20,822 bases of DNA. Source: ATZT02 sp964639395 (GTDB lineage Bacteria; Actinomycetota; Actinomycetes; S36-B12; UBA5976). Made by a program: the position numbers and the translations under genes. Below the pieces are notes generated by a model. That model ran no database searches. It saw only the letters and a list, made by a program, of their open reading frames with translations, and was not told the origin of the DNA. The stretch spans positions 1-20,822 of the forward strand of contig CAZXCT010000017.1 in assembly GCA_964639395.1 (NCBI GenBank), written 5' to 3'. Shown piece after piece: positions 7,077 to 15,098 of the stretch. Each line of letters begins with the position of its first letter. The first letter of the stretch is position 1.

Positions 7077-7274
7077 ATGCCTAAGATGAAGACTCATAGT
7101 GGTGCAAAAAAGCGTATAAAAAAAACTGGCTCAGGAAAACTTGTACATGAGAAAGCCAACAAGCGCCATTTGCTAGAAAGTAAATCTAGCAAGCGTAAAA
7201 GAGGCTTAACTGGCACTGAGGTATTAGCACCTAGTGAAACAAAAAAAGCAAAACGTCTACTTGGACTTCGTTAA
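7077..7274 (+). CDS. rpmI: 50S ribosomal protein L35
   Basis: Encodes 65 aa, normal for bL35, a small basic protein of the large subunit. It reads MPKMKTHSGAKKRIKKTGSGK, with later KANKRHLLESKSSKRKR and a C-terminal VKRLLG-like end (AKRLLGLR). A purine-rich GAGGAG inside the infC 3' end serves as ribosome site. Sits in the standard infC-rpmI-rplT order, 13 bases before rplT. Confidence 0.98.
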   Translation: MPKMKTHSGAKKRIKKTGSGKLVHEKANKRHLLESKSSKRKRGLTGTEVLAPSETKKAKRLLGLR

Positions 7275-7287
7275 GAGGGGATGACAA

Positions 7288-7653
7288 ATGGCCAGAGTAA
7301 AACGAGCGGTAAATGCTCATAAAAAACGTAGAAGTATTCTCGAAGAAGCAGCCGGCTATCGCGGGCAACGTTCTAGGTTATACAGAAAAGCCAAAGAGCA
7401 AGTTCTTCACTCAAAGGTTTACGCCTTTAATGATCGACGAGAGAAAAAAGGTAATTTTCGTCGGCTGTGGATAACCCGCATAAACGCCGCGGCTAGAGAA
7501 AATGGGATAACTTACAACAGGTTAATGCAAGGGCTAAAGGCCGCAGAAATTGAAGTTGATCGCAGAATACTCAGCGATCTCGCGGTTAATGACCCTGCTG
7601 CATTTAAAAATCTAGTTGTGGTTGCGCAGAAAGCTATCGGCTCAGCCGTATAA
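7288..7653 (+). CDS. rplT: 50S ribosomal protein L20
   Basis: Encodes 121 aa, a usual length for bL20, an early-assembly protein that binds 23S rRNA. It opens MARVKRAVNAHKKRR and carries AAGYRGQRSRLYRKAKEQVLHS, RDRR-like NDRREKKGNFRRLWITRINAA and NGITYNRLMQGLK, all conserved. The basic N-terminal extension is followed by the globular RNA-binding C-domain, which in some bacteria also binds the operon's own mRNA to repress it; the structured leader before infC would be the obvious target (inference). AGAGGGG at about 7274 serves as ribosome site. The methyltransferase gene starts 2 bases after its stop. Confidence 0.98.
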   Translation: MARVKRAVNAHKKRRSILEEAAGYRGQRSRLYRKAKEQVLHSKVYAFNDRREKKGNFRRLWITRINAAARENGITYNRLMQGLKAAEIEVDRRILSDLAVNDPAAFKNLVVVAQKAIGSAV

Positions 7654-7655
7654 CT

Positions 7656-8432
7656 TTGAAGAAGTCAAGTGGGGCGGAATTATCAAAGAATTCTGCCCCT
7701 GTTTCAAAAGCTCGAAGTTTACAACAAAAAAAGTTCAGAAAACAATTTAATCATTTTTTAGTTGAGGGTGAATCAACGATCTATGAAGGCCTAATGGCCA
7801 ATAGAATTATTGAGATTTTTTATACTGACAAATATGAAAATAATAAAAAAATATTGGATATTGCTACAAAAAGATCTATTCCGACTTATTTAGTTTCGCA
7901 AAATACCTTAAAAACAATCAGTGACGTAGAGACTCAAAGTGGCATAATCGCAACCGCAAATATAGCTGATGAAAAAATTGATTATAAAATTCTCACCAAT
8001 TATAAAAAAATTATCTTTCTTGATGCAGTGAGAGATCCTGGAAACGCTGGAACAATAATTCGAACCGCCGCCGCATTTGGTATAGATTGTGTGATTTTTT
8101 CTGAAGATAGCGTTGATCCATATAACCCAAAAACCGTCAGGTCAACAACTGGAAGTATCTTTCAGATCCCTATCTATTTATCAAGTGATTTGAGCTCAAT
8201 TAGTGATTGTGGATTTCAGATCTTTTTTACGGATGCTAAAGGCGAAGTTGTGCTTAATGAAGTCGATACAGCAGGTAAGCAGGTATGGGTTTTTTCAAAT
8301 GAAGCGCACGGAACCCGATTAAGCCATAAATCATCAATTGCGGTCAAGATACCGATGAAATCGTCGATAGAAAGTTTGAATGTTGCGCAAGCCGCTACTG
8401 TCATAATGTTTTATCTCACCTCTAAGATATGA
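7656..8432 (+). CDS. SpoU/TrmH-family RNA 2'-O-methyltransferase (TsnR/RlmB-like)
   Basis: Encodes 258 aa; TTG start at 7656, two bases after rplT stop, with no good ribosome site, so likely coupled. The N-terminal ~100 residues resemble the SpoU substrate-binding domain (FRKQFNHFLVEGESTIYEGL). The C-terminal SPOUT knot has all three motifs: motif 1 LDAVRDPGNAGTIIRTA (N130, R136 are the conserved catalytic-region residues), motif 2 WVFSNEAHG (211-219) and motif 3 IPMKSSIESLNVAQAA. The family methylates a ribose 2'-OH in 23S rRNA or tRNA using SAM. The exact target cannot be read from sequence. Homologues lie between rplT and pheS in many actinobacteria and are annotated as TsnR-like rRNA methyltransferases. 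Confidence 0.9.
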   Translation: MKKSSGAELSKNSAPVSKARSLQQKKFRKQFNHFLVEGESTIYEGLMANRIIEIFYTDKYENNKKILDIATKRSIPTYLVSQNTLKTISDVETQSGIIATANIADEKIDYKILTNYKKIIFLDAVRDPGNAGTIIRTAAAFGIDCVIFSEDSVDPYNPKTVRSTTGSIFQIPIYLSSDLSSISDCGFQIFFTDAKGEVVLNEVDTAGKQVWVFSNEAHGTRLSHKSSIAVKIPMKSSIESLNVAQAATVIMFYLTSKI

Positions 8433-8454
8433 GCCTGAACCTTAAAAGCGAGAG

Positions 8455-9573
8455 ATGATGTCTGCACCCAATTCGGATATTGACCCCGTACCAGTAGCAA
8501 TACTTAGTGAGAAAGCTATTAACGAGTCGGTCGCTAACGCCCTGAAGGCAATTTCTGAATCAAAAGACGTTGAGAATCTTAAAGCTGTTAAGGCAGATCA
8601 TGTAGGCGACAAATCTTCGATAGCTTTGGCAAATCGTGAGATAGGCAGTTTGCCCCCTGCGGCAAAAGCGATTGCTGGAAAGCGCGTCGCAATTGCAAGA
8701 GAAAAAATAAATGAAGCTTTTGCGGTCAAAGAAAATGAACTGCAACAGCTGAAAGACAATTCTATTCTTTCGTCACAAAAAGAGGATCTTTCTCAAGTTT
8801 TAGCGAGTGATGACTATCAGTTACTAGCGGTTGGTTCCCGTCATCCACTTACCCAGATCTCTGAGATGATGAGCGACTGTTTTATTGCTATGGGTTATGA
8901 AGTAGTTGACGGACCAGAAGCCGAAGCCGTTTGGTATAACTTTGATTCACTTAATATCTCGCAGAGTCATCCCTCAAGAAGCCAACAAGACACTTTTTAT
9001 ATCGAACCGGCCACAGCTGGGGTAGTACTAAGAACTCAAACTTCGCCCGTCCAGATGCGAGCGATGCTTACGCGAGAATTACCAATTTATGTAGTGGCGC
9101 CGGGTCGCGTGTTCAGAAAAGATGAACTCGACGCAACTCACACACCGGTTTTTCATCAAATGGAAGGTCTTGCTATCGATGAAGGGCTTTCGATGAGTGA
9201 CCTCAAAGGAACCTTAGATCATTTCGCTACCGCAATGTTTGGTGAAGGAGTTAAAACTAGATTCAGACCCAGCTATTTTCCATTTACGGAACCTAGCGCT
9301 GAGTTAGATGTTGCTTGCTTTATTTGTAAAAATCAAATTAGTAAAGAATGTAGAACCTGTAAAGGAACGGGATGGATTGAGTGGGGCGGGTGCGGAATGG
9401 TTAACCCGAAAGTTCTGCAAACGGCCGGTATCGATACTTCTAAATACTCTGGATTTGCATTCGGCATGGGGCTAGAGCGCACTTTAATGTTTAAGTACTC
9501 AATAAGTGATATGCGAGACATGGTTGAGGGCGATATTAGATTTTCAAAACAATTTGGAAGTGTTATGCGATGA
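8455..9573 (+). CDS. pheS: Phenylalanyl-tRNA synthetase alpha subunit
   Basis: Encodes 372 aa (371 if the second of the two adjacent ATGs is used). It is the catalytic subunit of the (alpha-beta)2 class II enzyme that charges tRNA-Phe. Residues 1-100 are the coiled-coil tRNA-binding arm. The catalytic core shows class II motif 2 around GRVFRKDELDATHTPVFHQ (217-235) and motif 3 GFAFGMGLERTLMF (333-346). Between PSAELDVA and GWIEWGGCGMVNP lies an insertion with C288-x2-C291-x7-C299-x2-C302, a zinc-ribbon-like cluster that I recall from other actinobacterial PheS but not from E. coli or Mycobacterium. The stop overlaps pheT as ATGA (9570-9573), typical of the pheST pair. Confidence 0.97.
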   Translation: MMSAPNSDIDPVPVAILSEKAINESVANALKAISESKDVENLKAVKADHVGDKSSIALANREIGSLPPAAKAIAGKRVAIAREKINEAFAVKENELQQLKDNSILSSQKEDLSQVLASDDYQLLAVGSRHPLTQISEMMSDCFIAMGYEVVDGPEAEAVWYNFDSLNISQSHPSRSQQDTFYIEPATAGVVLRTQTSPVQMRAMLTRELPIYVVAPGRVFRKDELDATHTPVFHQMEGLAIDEGLSMSDLKGTLDHFATAMFGEGVKTRFRPSYFPFTEPSAELDVACFICKNQISKECRTCKGTGWIEWGGCGMVNPKVLQTAGIDTSKYSGFAFGMGLERTLMFKYSISDMRDMVEGDIRFSKQFGSVMR

Positions 9574-12032
9574 AAGTTCCAGTTAGCTGGTTAAAAGAAT
9601 TTGTCAAGCTGCCTAAAGATGTGACCAATGATGATATTCGCGATGCTTTTATCGATCTGGGATTTGAAGTTGAATCAGTTGAGGTGTTTGGGGATGTTTC
9701 TGGAGAATTACTCGTAGGTGAAGTTGTTGAAATTAAAAATCTAGACCAATTCAAAAAACCGATTCGTTTCTGCCAGGTGAAAATAAAAAATCAATTGCGA
9801 TCAATTGTTTGTGGAGCAACGAATTTCAAGGTGGGTGATAAAGTCATAGTCGCACTACCCGGGGCAACCTTACCAGGCAACTTTGTAATTGCAGCCAGAA
9901 AAACATACGATCATCTCTCAGATGGAATGATTTGCTCTGAGCGCGAATTAGGCTTAAGTGACGCGCATGATGGAATTCTGGTAGTAAATCAATCTATTAA
10001 AACTGGAACCGATGCAAAAGAGCTACTGGGTTTGGGTGAAACCGTTTTTGAATTATCAGTGCTACCTGATAGAGGCTACGCTATGAGTATGCGTGGAGTC
10101 GCGCGCGAGATAGCAGCATTTTTTAATGTTAATTTTACAGATCCAGTAAACAACTACAAAGCGATTAAGATAACCAAGGGTGTAACAAAAGCCAATATCT
10201 CAGCAAATAGATTTGTCTCTAATTTAATCTTAGTAACACTAGATGGGGTAAACCCTGCGGCAGAAACACCTGAATTCATAAAACTTCGTTTAAATCAAAT
10301 GGGAATGCGATCAATATCTCTTCCGGTAGATATCACAAATTACGTAATGCTCGAACTAGGTCAACCACTGCATGCCTTCGATAGAAAATCAATAAAGGGT
10401 GGCATATACGCTCGGTTAGCTACCGCAGGGGAGAGAATTAAGACGCTAGATGGAAACACTAGAACGCTAAACGAGACTGATTTAGTTATTTCTGATAGCG
10501 AGAAAGCGGTTTCGATTGCGGGAATCATGGGTGGGGCGAATTCAGAAATTAACCATAAAACAAAACAGATTGTTCTTGAGGCGGCTACTTTTAACGCCTC
10601 AAAAATAAGCGCCACCGCTAGGCGACTTGGCCTAACAAGTGAAGCAAGTAAACGTTTCGAGCGTGGGGTGGACTTTAAATTGGCACCGCAAGCTGCGAGC
10701 CGTGCCGCTCAATTATTGATTCAACATGGCGGGGGGAAAATAGTAGGGGCTAGCGCAAAATCAACAAATAATAAAACGGCTAGTATTTCACTCCCATTTG
10801 ATCAGGTAAGACAAATATCAGGCATTAACCTAAAGGCTGAAAGCATTAAAAAGGGATTGTCAAAAATTGGTGTTTCTTTCACACAATCAAAAACTGGATT
10901 TAGGGTTAAAGCCCCAAGTTGGCGCCCTGATTTAGTGGCATCTTTTGATTACATAGAAGAAATTGTTCGAATATATGGATATAAGTTCATCCCTAGCACC
11001 TTGCCCAAGGCGGTAAGCGGAAGAGGATTAACTTACAAACAAAAATCAATTCGTGATACCGGAAGAATCATGGCAAGTCTGGGCGCGCATGAGGTGTTAA
11101 ATTATCCATTTATAAGCGAATCTGATACAGACAAGATGCTCATAAAACAAGCAGACACAAAAGAAATTTTAATTAAAATCGCCAACCCGCTCAATGAAGA
11201 TATGCCGTATTTAAGAAACTCTCTTTTAGCAGGATTGCTTTCAGCTGGACAGCGAAATATTTCAAGAGGAAATTTTGATTTTGCAATCTTTGAAATTGGG
11301 CAAACGTTTTCAGGCCATAAATCAAATCGGAGCATTCCTCAGATCAGCGTAGAGAGTAAACCTAAAAAATCAATCATCAAAGAGATTGATAACGCGCTGC
11401 CAAATCAAAGACTGAAAATAGCAATGATTGCTTCAGGTCAGGCGATAAGTAAAGCTTGGTGGGGGGCTGGGTATACACATTCTTGGATAACAGCAACTCA
11501 ACAATTATCAATTTTAATGAAACAATTAGGTTGCAATTTTGAGTTAATGCAAAATAGCACCTTGCCTTGGCATCCGGGAAGATCCGCACAGGTGGTTGTC
11601 AATGGAGTAGTAGTTGGATATGTAGGTGAAATTCATCCAAAAACAAGTACCAATTATTTGTTTGCATCCGAGGTTAGTGGATTTGAAATTGATTTAGATC
11701 TGGTATTTGAGTCAAGAAATAATCGCCAAACTTATGATGAAATTGGAAAAATGCCTTATGCCTCAGAAGATTTAGCCATTGTGGTGTCCGAGATGGTTGA
11801 CGCATTAAAAGTGCAAGATGCGTTAAAGAGAGCAGCAGGAAGTTTGGCGGAGTCGGTGAATCTTTTTGATGTGTTCAAATCTCAACAAATTGGGGAAGGG
11901 AAGAAATCCCTTGCCTTTAGGATAATTTTGCGAGCCGAAGAGAAAACCCTCACGACTGAAGAGCTTAAGACAGTTAGAGCTCGAATGATTGATCGAGTGG
12001 TGCAGGATTTTGGGGCCACCATCAGGTCATAA
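9570..12032 (+). CDS. pheT: Phenylalanyl-tRNA synthetase beta subunit
   Basis: Encodes 820 aa, a normal full length. Domains in order: N-terminal B1 part (MKVPVSWLKEFV), EMAP-type tRNA-binding OB fold about 40-150 (FCQVKI, IVCGATNFKVGD, DGMICSERELGL), B3/B4 editing domain about 205-390 (DITNYVMLELGQPLHAFD 254-271, IAGIMGGANSEI 316-327, LGLTSEASKRFERGVD), B5 DNA-binding-like domain about 405-475 (VKAPSWRPDL, EEIVRIYGY), the catalytic-like core (NPLNEDMPYLRNSLL, WHPGRSA), and the C-terminal ferredoxin-fold anticodon-binding domain about 725-820 (PYASEDLAIVV, LTTEELKTVRARMI). The editing site hydrolyses Tyr-tRNA-Phe. It is the end of the infC-pheT gene run: argC has its own promoter 3' of it. 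No terminator is seen. Confidence 0.97.
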   Translation: MKVPVSWLKEFVKLPKDVTNDDIRDAFIDLGFEVESVEVFGDVSGELLVGEVVEIKNLDQFKKPIRFCQVKIKNQLRSIVCGATNFKVGDKVIVALPGATLPGNFVIAARKTYDHLSDGMICSERELGLSDAHDGILVVNQSIKTGTDAKELLGLGETVFELSVLPDRGYAMSMRGVAREIAAFFNVNFTDPVNNYKAIKITKGVTKANISANRFVSNLILVTLDGVNPAAETPEFIKLRLNQMGMRSISLPVDITNYVMLELGQPLHAFDRKSIKGGIYARLATAGERIKTLDGNTRTLNETDLVISDSEKAVSIAGIMGGANSEINHKTKQIVLEAATFNASKISATARRLGLTSEASKRFERGVDFKLAPQAASRAAQLLIQHGGGKIVGASAKSTNNKTASISLPFDQVRQISGINLKAESIKKGLSKIGVSFTQSKTGFRVKAPSWRPDLVASFDYIEEIVRIYGYKFIPSTLPKAVSGRGLTYKQKSIRDTGRIMASLGAHEVLNYPFISESDTDKMLIKQADTKEILIKIANPLNEDMPYLRNSLLAGLLSAGQRNISRGNFDFAIFEIGQTFSGHKSNRSIPQISVESKPKKSIIKEIDNALPNQRLKIAMIASGQAISKAWWGAGYTHSWITATQQLSILMKQLGCNFELMQNSTLPWHPGRSAQVVVNGVVVGYVGEIHPKTSTNYLFASEVSGFEIDLDLVFESRNNRQTYDEIGKMPYASEDLAIVVSEMVDALKVQDALKRAAGSLAESVNLFDVFKSQQIGEGKKSLAFRIILRAEEKTLTTEELKTVRARMIDRVVQDFGATIRS

Positions 12033-12034
12033 TA

Positions 12035-12054
12035 TGCGTATATGTGTATACTCA
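12035..12054 (+). promoter_or_regulatory. Putative ArgR operator (ARG box) before argC
   Basis: Imperfect palindrome TGCGTATATGTGTATACTCA. The core GTATA-TGTG-TATAC (12038-12051) is a perfect 5-4-5 dyad, the same geometry as classical ARG boxes, though the half-site differs from the textbook TGAAT/TGCAT. It lies between pheT and argC, at the head of an operon that encodes ArgR itself, and overlaps the probable -10 element. Binding by ArgR is inferred. Only one copy is evident, whereas ARG boxes often come in pairs. Confidence 0.5.
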
Positions 12055-12058
12055 TCAA
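12047..12058 (+). promoter_or_regulatory. Probable -10 element of a leaderless argC promoter
   Basis: TATACT at 12047-12052 is followed by 6 bases and then ATG at 12059. This spacing would place the transcription start on the A of the ATG, the arrangement of leaderless mRNAs common in Actinomycetota. No ribosome site precedes the ATG, consistent with leaderless translation. No good -35 is seen (GGTCAT at about 12025), which is usual for such promoters. Confidence 0.5.
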
Positions 12059-13081
12059 ATGACGATTTCTGTTGCTATCGCGGGCGCCTCTGGCTACTCC
12101 GGCGCTGAATTAATTCGGCTGGTTTCGGCCCACCCAGAGTTTGAACTAAAACATATCTACGCACAAACAAACGCCTCGCAACAATTAGCAAGTGTTCATT
12201 CTCAATTCGCTGGTCTTGATCTTGAATTTCTACCAATTGAAGATATATCAAAATATGAAACTGATTTAGTGTTTCTCGCTTTACCTAGTGGAGTTGGCGG
12301 AAAACTAGTAAGTGAAGAGAAAATAGCAGGGCGTATCGTTGACTTATCGGGTGATTTCAGACTCGAGAATAAGTCCCATTGGGATCAGTTTTATTCAGGC
12401 AACTACTTTGGAAGTTGGACCTACGGGTTAGCAGAATTAAAGAATCAAAGATCTAAAATCCAACAAGCAAATCGTGTTGCAAATCCCGGCTGTTACGCAA
12501 CGGCAGCAAGCCTTGCACTTATCCCAGCAACTTCTAGTCAGATTATTGAATCTAAAACAATCAATATTGTTGCTGCCTCAGGCACAACCGGGGCAGGTAG
12601 ATCTGCAAAAATTGAACTCTTAAACAGTGAAGCTAACAATAATTTATCCTCATACAAAGTCGGTGGAATTCATCAGCATATCCCTGAAATAGAACAAGTT
12701 CTAAACAGTACTTCTTCAAAATCTTTTCAAGTCTCATTTACTCCCTTTTTGGCTCCTATGCCAAGAGGCATACTTTTATCCGCCTCTTTTTCAACAGAGT
12801 TATCAATAGAAAAGTTACGAGAATTATATAAAGATTACTATCTTAATGAATTTTTTATATCGATTCTGCCCGAAGACAAATCCCCTCAAACAAAAGCAGT
12901 TTTAGCATCAAATGCGGCTCAGCTTGGTGTTTATAAAGACGATCGACTTGGAATTGGACAAATTGTCGTGGCTATCGACAATTTAGGCAAAGGAGCAGCA
13001 GGTCAAGCGATTCAGAATGCAAATTTAACGTTCGGCTTATCTGAAAAGATTGCTTTGACAAACATTGGAATTGGCGCATGA
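12059..13081 (+). CDS. argC: N-acetyl-gamma-glutamyl-phosphate reductase
   Basis: Encodes 340 aa. It reduces N-acetylglutamyl-5-phosphate to the semialdehyde with NADPH, the third arginine step. ATG 12059 gives MTISVAIAGASGYSGAEL, the normal family N-terminus with the Rossmann GASGYSGAE loop (9-17). A GTG at 12044 would add only five residues and would put the operator inside the gene, so it is not preferred. The active-site Cys is C145 in VANPGCYATAA. Other conserved stretches are VDLSGDFRL (94-102), GTTGAGRSAK and VGGIHQHIPEIEQ. It is first in argCJBDRGH and overlaps argJ by ATGA (13078-13081). Confidence 0.95.
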   Translation: MTISVAIAGASGYSGAELIRLVSAHPEFELKHIYAQTNASQQLASVHSQFAGLDLEFLPIEDISKYETDLVFLALPSGVGGKLVSEEKIAGRIVDLSGDFRLENKSHWDQFYSGNYFGSWTYGLAELKNQRSKIQQANRVANPGCYATAASLALIPATSSQIIESKTINIVAASGTTGAGRSAKIELLNSEANNNLSSYKVGGIHQHIPEIEQVLNSTSSKSFQVSFTPFLAPMPRGILLSASFSTELSIEKLRELYKDYYLNEFFISILPEDKSPQTKAVLASNAAQLGVYKDDRLGIGQIVVAIDNLGKGAAGQAIQNANLTFGLSEKIALTNIGIGA

Positions 13082-14229
13082 GCGTAACTGAACCCAAGGG
13101 TTTTGTCGCTGGCGTGGCGAGCGCGGGATTTAGGGATGACGAAACAAATGATGTAGTTGTTCTTATCAATCAAGGTCCGTCTTTTAATGCGGCAGCTGTC
13201 TTCACCACAAATCAAGTCAAGGCAGCACCCGTATTGTGGTCGCAAGAAGCAATAAAAGGTCAGCTTTGTAAGGCCGTCTTGTTAAATTCGGGTGGCGCAA
13301 ATGCTTGTACTGGCACAAGTGGATTTGAAATAGTCCATAAAAGTGCTGAATTTTTAGCGCAAGAAATTGGGATATCAGCCAGACATGTCTTGGTATGTTC
13401 AACCGGGCTTATCGGTAAACAACTTAATTTGGATTCTTTTCTGCCAGCAATCAAAACGGCCATCACTCAATTGAGCGCCTCAAATGCCTTGGCCGCTGCG
13501 AGCGCAATTATGACAACCGATTCATATCCAAAGCAAGTTGTAGCCTACGGAAATGATTTTTGTATCGGCGCGATGATAAAAGGTGCTGGAATGCTGGCCC
13601 CAAATCTTGCAACGATGCTCTGCATAATCACCACCGACGCGATTATTGATTCAGAGAATCTCAACCAAATATTAAGTAAGTGCGTAAAACAAACACTTAA
13701 TCGCATTGATTCCGATGGCTGTACCTCAACAAACGACACTGTAATTGTTTTGAGCTCTGGTGCGAGTGGCGTATCGGTAGCACTCGACGAATTTGAAACA
13801 TTGCTCATGAGTGTGTTAACTCAGTGTGGTGAATTGTTGATTGGTGATGCGGAAGGCAGTACAAAGACTATACAAATTCGCGTTAATTCAGCCAATTCCG
13901 AAGAGATGGCAGAAGCCACGGCTAGAGCGGTCGCGCGGAATAATCTTTTTAAGGCTGCGATGTTTGGTTCAGATCCAAATTGGGGAAGAATATTAGCCGC
14001 CGTTGGAACAATTTCTTTTCCTTTTGATCAACACAAAGTTGACATAAGAATTAATAATGTATACGTATGCAAAAATGGCGTAGGCACAAATTTAGAGTCA
14101 ACTACTGATTTAACTAATCGATTGATCGAGTTAGAAATTGATTTTAATTTGGGTGATGCTACAGCCACGATCTGGACTAATGATTTGAGTGAAAAGTATG
14201 TCTATGAGAATTCGGCTTATTCTTCATGA
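13078..14229 (+). CDS. argJ: Bifunctional ornithine acetyltransferase / N-acetylglutamate synthase
   Basis: Encodes 383 aa. ArgJ transfers the acetyl group from N-acetylornithine to glutamate, recycling it; many versions also make acetylglutamate from acetyl-CoA. It is made as a precursor that cuts itself into alpha and beta chains at the Thr of ATML. Here KGAGMLAPNLATMLCIITTDA-type context is present, with the nucleophile at T179 (GAGMLAPNLATM, 169-180). NSGGANACTG (70-79), IMTTDSYPK and FGSDPNWGRILAA are also conserved, and the C-terminus ends YENSAYSS, normal for the family. With ArgJ in place no separate argE is needed. Coupled on both sides by ATGA overlaps with argC and argB. Confidence 0.96.
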   Translation: MSVTEPKGFVAGVASAGFRDDETNDVVVLINQGPSFNAAAVFTTNQVKAAPVLWSQEAIKGQLCKAVLLNSGGANACTGTSGFEIVHKSAEFLAQEIGISARHVLVCSTGLIGKQLNLDSFLPAIKTAITQLSASNALAAASAIMTTDSYPKQVVAYGNDFCIGAMIKGAGMLAPNLATMLCIITTDAIIDSENLNQILSKCVKQTLNRIDSDGCTSTNDTVIVLSSGASGVSVALDEFETLLMSVLTQCGELLIGDAEGSTKTIQIRVNSANSEEMAEATARAVARNNLFKAAMFGSDPNWGRILAAVGTISFPFDQHKVDIRINNVYVCKNGVGTNLESTTDLTNRLIELEIDFNLGDATATIWTNDLSEKYVYENSAYSS

Positions 14230-15098
14230 GTCTACAAACCGAAGCCTTAGTTAAGGCACAAGTCTTGTCTGAAGCATTACCTTGGCTGTTGAAATTTCAA
14301 AATGAATGCATAGTCATTAAATTTGGTGGAAACGCCATGATAGATAAAAACCTAATAAAGGCTTTCGCGCAGGATTTGGTTTTTTTACGCCTGGCTGGAA
14401 TTCAACCCATCGTGGTACACGGAGGTGGCCCCCAGATAACTAGCGCGCTTGAGAAGGCTCAAATTCACACTCAATTTGTGAAAGGTTTGCGCTACACACC
14501 TAAAGAAGCCATCGCGGTGATCAAGGATGTATTAACAAATCAAATTCAGAAAGAAATTGTTAACGCGGTTAATGAGATTCTTGATTGCGCTGTGGGTTTT
14601 AGTGGGGATGAGAATGAACTACTGAAGGCTGAAACGATAAAAATGTTTGCGTCAGAAACAATCGATTTAGGGTTTGTAGGGGATGTGACGAGTGTCAACA
14701 ACGATTCGCTTCTCGCAGTACTAGCTGATAAAAAAATACCAATCATCAGTACTTTAGGGGTGAATGAATTAAATGAAACTTTAAATATCAACGCAGATAG
14801 TGCGACCGGTGCGATCGCGGTTAGTTTGAAAGCTAAGAAAATTGTATTACTTACTGATGTGATTGGACTTCTACAAAATTATCCAGACCCAAATACACTT
14901 ATTTCACAAATTGATTCTTTACAGCTCGAAAAAATATTACCTCAAATAGATGAGGGGATGAGACCAAAAATGCAAGCGTGTCTCGATGCGATCGCGGGTG
15001 GCGTAAGTCGCGCCCACGTTATAGATGGACGAGCCCCTCACGCACTTTTAGTAGAAGTTTTTACCGACAAAGGCGCCGGGACGATGGTGATGCAATGA
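14226..15098 (+). CDS. argB: Acetylglutamate kinase
   Basis: Encodes 290 aa of the amino-acid kinase fold; phosphorylates N-acetylglutamate with ATP. Seen are IKFGGNAM (31-38), VVHGGGPQI (63-71), ADSATGAIAV and a C-terminal DGRAPHALLVEVF then GAGTMV. The N-terminus carries an extra helix, LVKAQVLSEALPWLLKFQ (8-25), before the first strand. That helix interlinks dimers into a hexamer in the arginine-inhibited kinases (for example Thermotoga, Pseudomonas, cyanobacteria) and is missing from the arginine-insensitive E. coli enzyme. So this step is probably feedback-inhibited by arginine, as expected when ArgJ recycles the acetyl group. Overlaps argJ and argD by ATGA. Confidence 0.96.
   Translation: MSLQTEALVKAQVLSEALPWLLKFQNECIVIKFGGNAMIDKNLIKAFAQDLVFLRLAGIQPIVVHGGGPQITSALEKAQIHTQFVKGLRYTPKEAIAVIKDVLTNQIQKEIVNAVNEILDCAVGFSGDENELLKAETIKMFASETIDLGFVGDVTSVNNDSLLAVLADKKIPIISTLGVNELNETLNINADSATGAIAVSLKAKKIVLLTDVIGLLQNYPDPNTLISQIDSLQLEKILPQIDEGMRPKMQACLDAIAGGVSRAHVIDGRAPHALLVEVFTDKGAGTMVMQ

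Noticed and set aside
12044..12058. GTG start for argC five codons upstream
   Set aside because: It has no ribosome site, lies inside the putative operator and adds residues not typical for ArgC.
14978..15094. N-terminal Arg-rich extension of ArgD
   Set aside because: It lies inside argB in another frame, does not resemble the family, and the ATGA-overlapping ATG at 15095 gives the normal N-terminus.
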